Assembly: GCA_018401565.1 (NCBI GenBank)
Contig: JAGYKS010000031.1
Span: forward strand, 186,001-250,000
Length of the DNA stretch: 64,000 nucleotides
Source: Acidimicrobiales bacterium
Lineage (GTDB): Bacteria; Actinomycetota; Acidimicrobiia; Acidimicrobiales; Acidimicrobilacustridaceae
Reading direction: 5' to 3'
The translations under genes and the position numbers were made by a program. This document shows positions 62,340-64,000 of the stretch, piece by piece; position 1 is the stretch's first letter, and every line of letters begins with the position of its first letter. The notes under the pieces are model-generated. The model saw only the letters and a program-made list of their open reading frames with translations. It had not been told where the DNA came from and searched no databases.

Positions 62340-64000
62340 TCAGGCCTCCATCACCACCGGCACGATCATGGGCTTGCGCCGGGTCTTGGCGCTCACGTAC
62401 TGCCCGGCGGCCTTGCGCACCACCCGTTGCAGGTTTTCGATGTCGATGGCACCGGCTGCGGCGTGCAGGGCGGTGTCGGCAATGGCGTCGGCCACCGCCT
62501 GGCGGCACCCTTCGATCACGTCGTCGGCCTCGGCGGCATGCACCCATCCGCGGGTGATCACCTGCGGACCGGTGATGACGGCACCGGTGGCAACGTTCAC
62601 GCCAACGAACACCACCACCACGCCCTCTTCGGCCAGCACCTGACGGTCGCGCAGCACTCCGGTGGACACGTCGCCCACGATGCCGTCGACGTACAGGTAC
62701 CCCGCCGGGATGGCCTTGGTCTCAAGCCCCAGGCCCTGATCGGCCAGCACCACGCGGTCGCCGTCCTCACACACCATCACCTTGTCGTCGGCCACGCCCA
62801 TGCGACGGGCCAGACGAGCGTGTGCGGCCAGATGGCGGTACTCGCCGTGCACCGGCACGAACCACTCCGGCCCGGCGATGGACAACAGCGTCTTGAGCTC
62901 CTCGGCTTTGGCATGGCCACTGGCGTGCACGTCGCTGATGCCCGAGTGCACCACCTCGGCACCCATGCGCACCAGGCCGTTGATGACACGCGACACGTTG
63001 GACTCGTTGCCGGGGATGGGATGGCTGCTCATGATCACCACGTCGTCGGGCTGGATCTTGAGGAAGCGATGCTCGCCGGCGGCCATGAGCGACAACGCCG
63101 ACAGCGGCTCGCCCTGCGACCCCGTGGAGATCACGCACACCTTGCCGGGGTCGAGGTCGCCGACCTCGGAGATGTCACGCAGCGAGTTGTCGGGGATGTT
63201 CAGCAATCCCATCTCACGGGCCAGGCGCACGTTGCGCTGCATGGAGCGACCCATGGTGGCCACGGTCCGGTCAAAGGCGATGGCGGCATCGGCGATCTGC
63301 TGCACCCGGTGGATGTGGCTGGCAAAGCAGGTGGTGATGACCCGCTTGCCCTCGTGGGCGTGGAACAGGTCGTACAGCACCTGGCCCACCGACGACTCCG
63401 AACGCGAGTGCCCGGGCTCATCGGCGTTGGTGGAGTCGCTCAAAAGCAACCGGATGCCCTCGTCTTTGGAGATGGCACCCACCAGGGCAAGGTCGGTGAG
63501 ACGGCCGTCAACGGGGGTGAGGTCCAGCTTGAAGTCGCCGGAATGCATGATCACACCCTGGGAAGTGTGGAACACCGTGGCAAAGGCGTGGGGCACCGAG
63601 TGGGTGACGGGGATGAACTCCACGTCGAACGGACCGATGCGCCGACGCTCGCCGTCGACCACGGCGATGAACTCGGTGCGGTCGGCCAGGCCAGCTTCCT
63701 CGATGCGGCCACGGGCCAACTCCAGGGTGAGCGCCGACCCGTACAACGGGAACGACAGGTCACGCAGCAGGTACGACAGACCACCAACGTGATCCTCGTG
63801 GCCGTGGGTGACGATGCAACCGACCACCCGGTCGGCGTTCTGGCGCAGCCAGGTGAAGTCGGGCAGGACGAGGTCCACGCCCAGCATGTCCTGGTCGGGG
63901 AAACATCAGCCCGCAGTCCAGCAGCACGATCTGCCCGTCCTGCTCGATGGCGGCACAGTTTCTGCCGATCTCTCCCAGGCCGCCCAGGAAGGTGACCGTC
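62340..64000 (-). CDS. rnj: Ribonuclease J, N-terminus cut by window edge, one frameshift
   Basis: The main frame (62340-63887) holds the MBL signature THGHEDHVGG, HSGDFKLD, DSTNAD, the beta-CASP domain with ATMGRSMQRNVRLA and STGSQGEPLSAL, and SGHAKAEELKTLL. The start of the protein lies in another frame reading in from the edge: TVTFLGGLGEIGRNCAAIEQ ending LMFP; the shift is at about 63900 in TTTCCCCG. RNase J has 5'-3' exo- and endonuclease activity in mRNA decay and rRNA maturation. It precedes ftsK on the same strand, a frequent actinobacterial order. Confidence 0.94.

Noticed and set aside
62130-63995. Plus-strand open frame of 621 codons
   Set aside because: It is the antisense of ftsK start and RNase J. 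Its His/Gly/Val-rich translation has no family character, whereas the minus-strand frame is full of RNase J motifs.

Overview
The window is high-GC DNA with the gene content and order of an actinobacterium, probably an Acidimicrobiia-like lineage, although the placement rests on synteny and style rather than on a marker tree. Typical signs are the chromosomal run rimO-pgsA-cinA, recA, miaB-miaA-dapF-hflX and lexA-LysM-nrdR-nrdJ, GTG starts, many 4-base stop/start overlaps (ATGA, GTGA), a Mycobacterium-like lexA/LysM/nrdR neighbourhood and CGAAC-N4-GTTCG LexA boxes. No rRNA, CRISPR array, prophage or complete transposon was seen. Two tRNAs (Cys, Gly), both with encoded CCA, lie near the left end.

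Layout. 1-8.1 kb, mostly minus strand: a truncated Tat-exported sulfatase, the two tRNAs, then a coupled run metX-metB/Y-fpg-Thr-rich envelope protein that appears to be governed by a SAM-clan riboswitch with a Shine-Dalgarno-masking hairpin, a DEAD-box helicase and a glutathione peroxidase. 8.2-24.9 kb: PhyH dioxygenase, lgt, an acyl-CoA dehydrogenase, a penicillin-acylase-like lipoprotein, two SDRs, YqgE, an MBL-like hydrolase, rsgA, NUDIX, a secreted lipase, a membrane glycosyltransferase-like protein and HdeD. 25-31 kb: a tiny Cys-rich protein under a CsoR-type palindrome, thioesterase and winged-helix regulator, an InhA-like enoyl-ACP reductase with an SbtA-type bicarbonate transporter, and two tandem solute-binding lipoproteins. 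31-39 kb: nrdJ with NrdR boxes, nrdR, a LysM protein and lexA separated by four LexA boxes, and a peroxiredoxin. 39-47 kb: dapE, dapD, dapC and a dapF-hflX fusion, then miaA. 47-64 kb: miaB, recA (LexA box), msrB, thpR, cinA, pgsA, rimO, an SMP-30 protein, an exported PqqD-like/FN3/Asp-box repeat protein, TetR, surE, ftsK and the start of RNase J.

How the genes fit together: the centre is a DNA-damage and dNTP-supply block (recA, lexA, an SOS-controlled LysM cell-division type protein, nrdR and nrdJ) joined to tRNA modification (miaA, miaB), ribosome maturation (rimO, hflX, rsgA) and diaminopimelate synthesis for peptidoglycan (dapC, dapD, dapE, dapF). The left part adds methionine synthesis with SAM feedback.

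A caution applies throughout: about 25 otherwise well-conserved genes carry one or more single-base frameshifts, often in short homopolymers, while long neighbours (nrdJ, dapF-hflX, recA, miaB, cinA) are intact. Sequencing or assembly indels explain this better than mass pseudogenisation. For those genes the coordinates below span the whole reconstructed gene and the approximate break points are stated.
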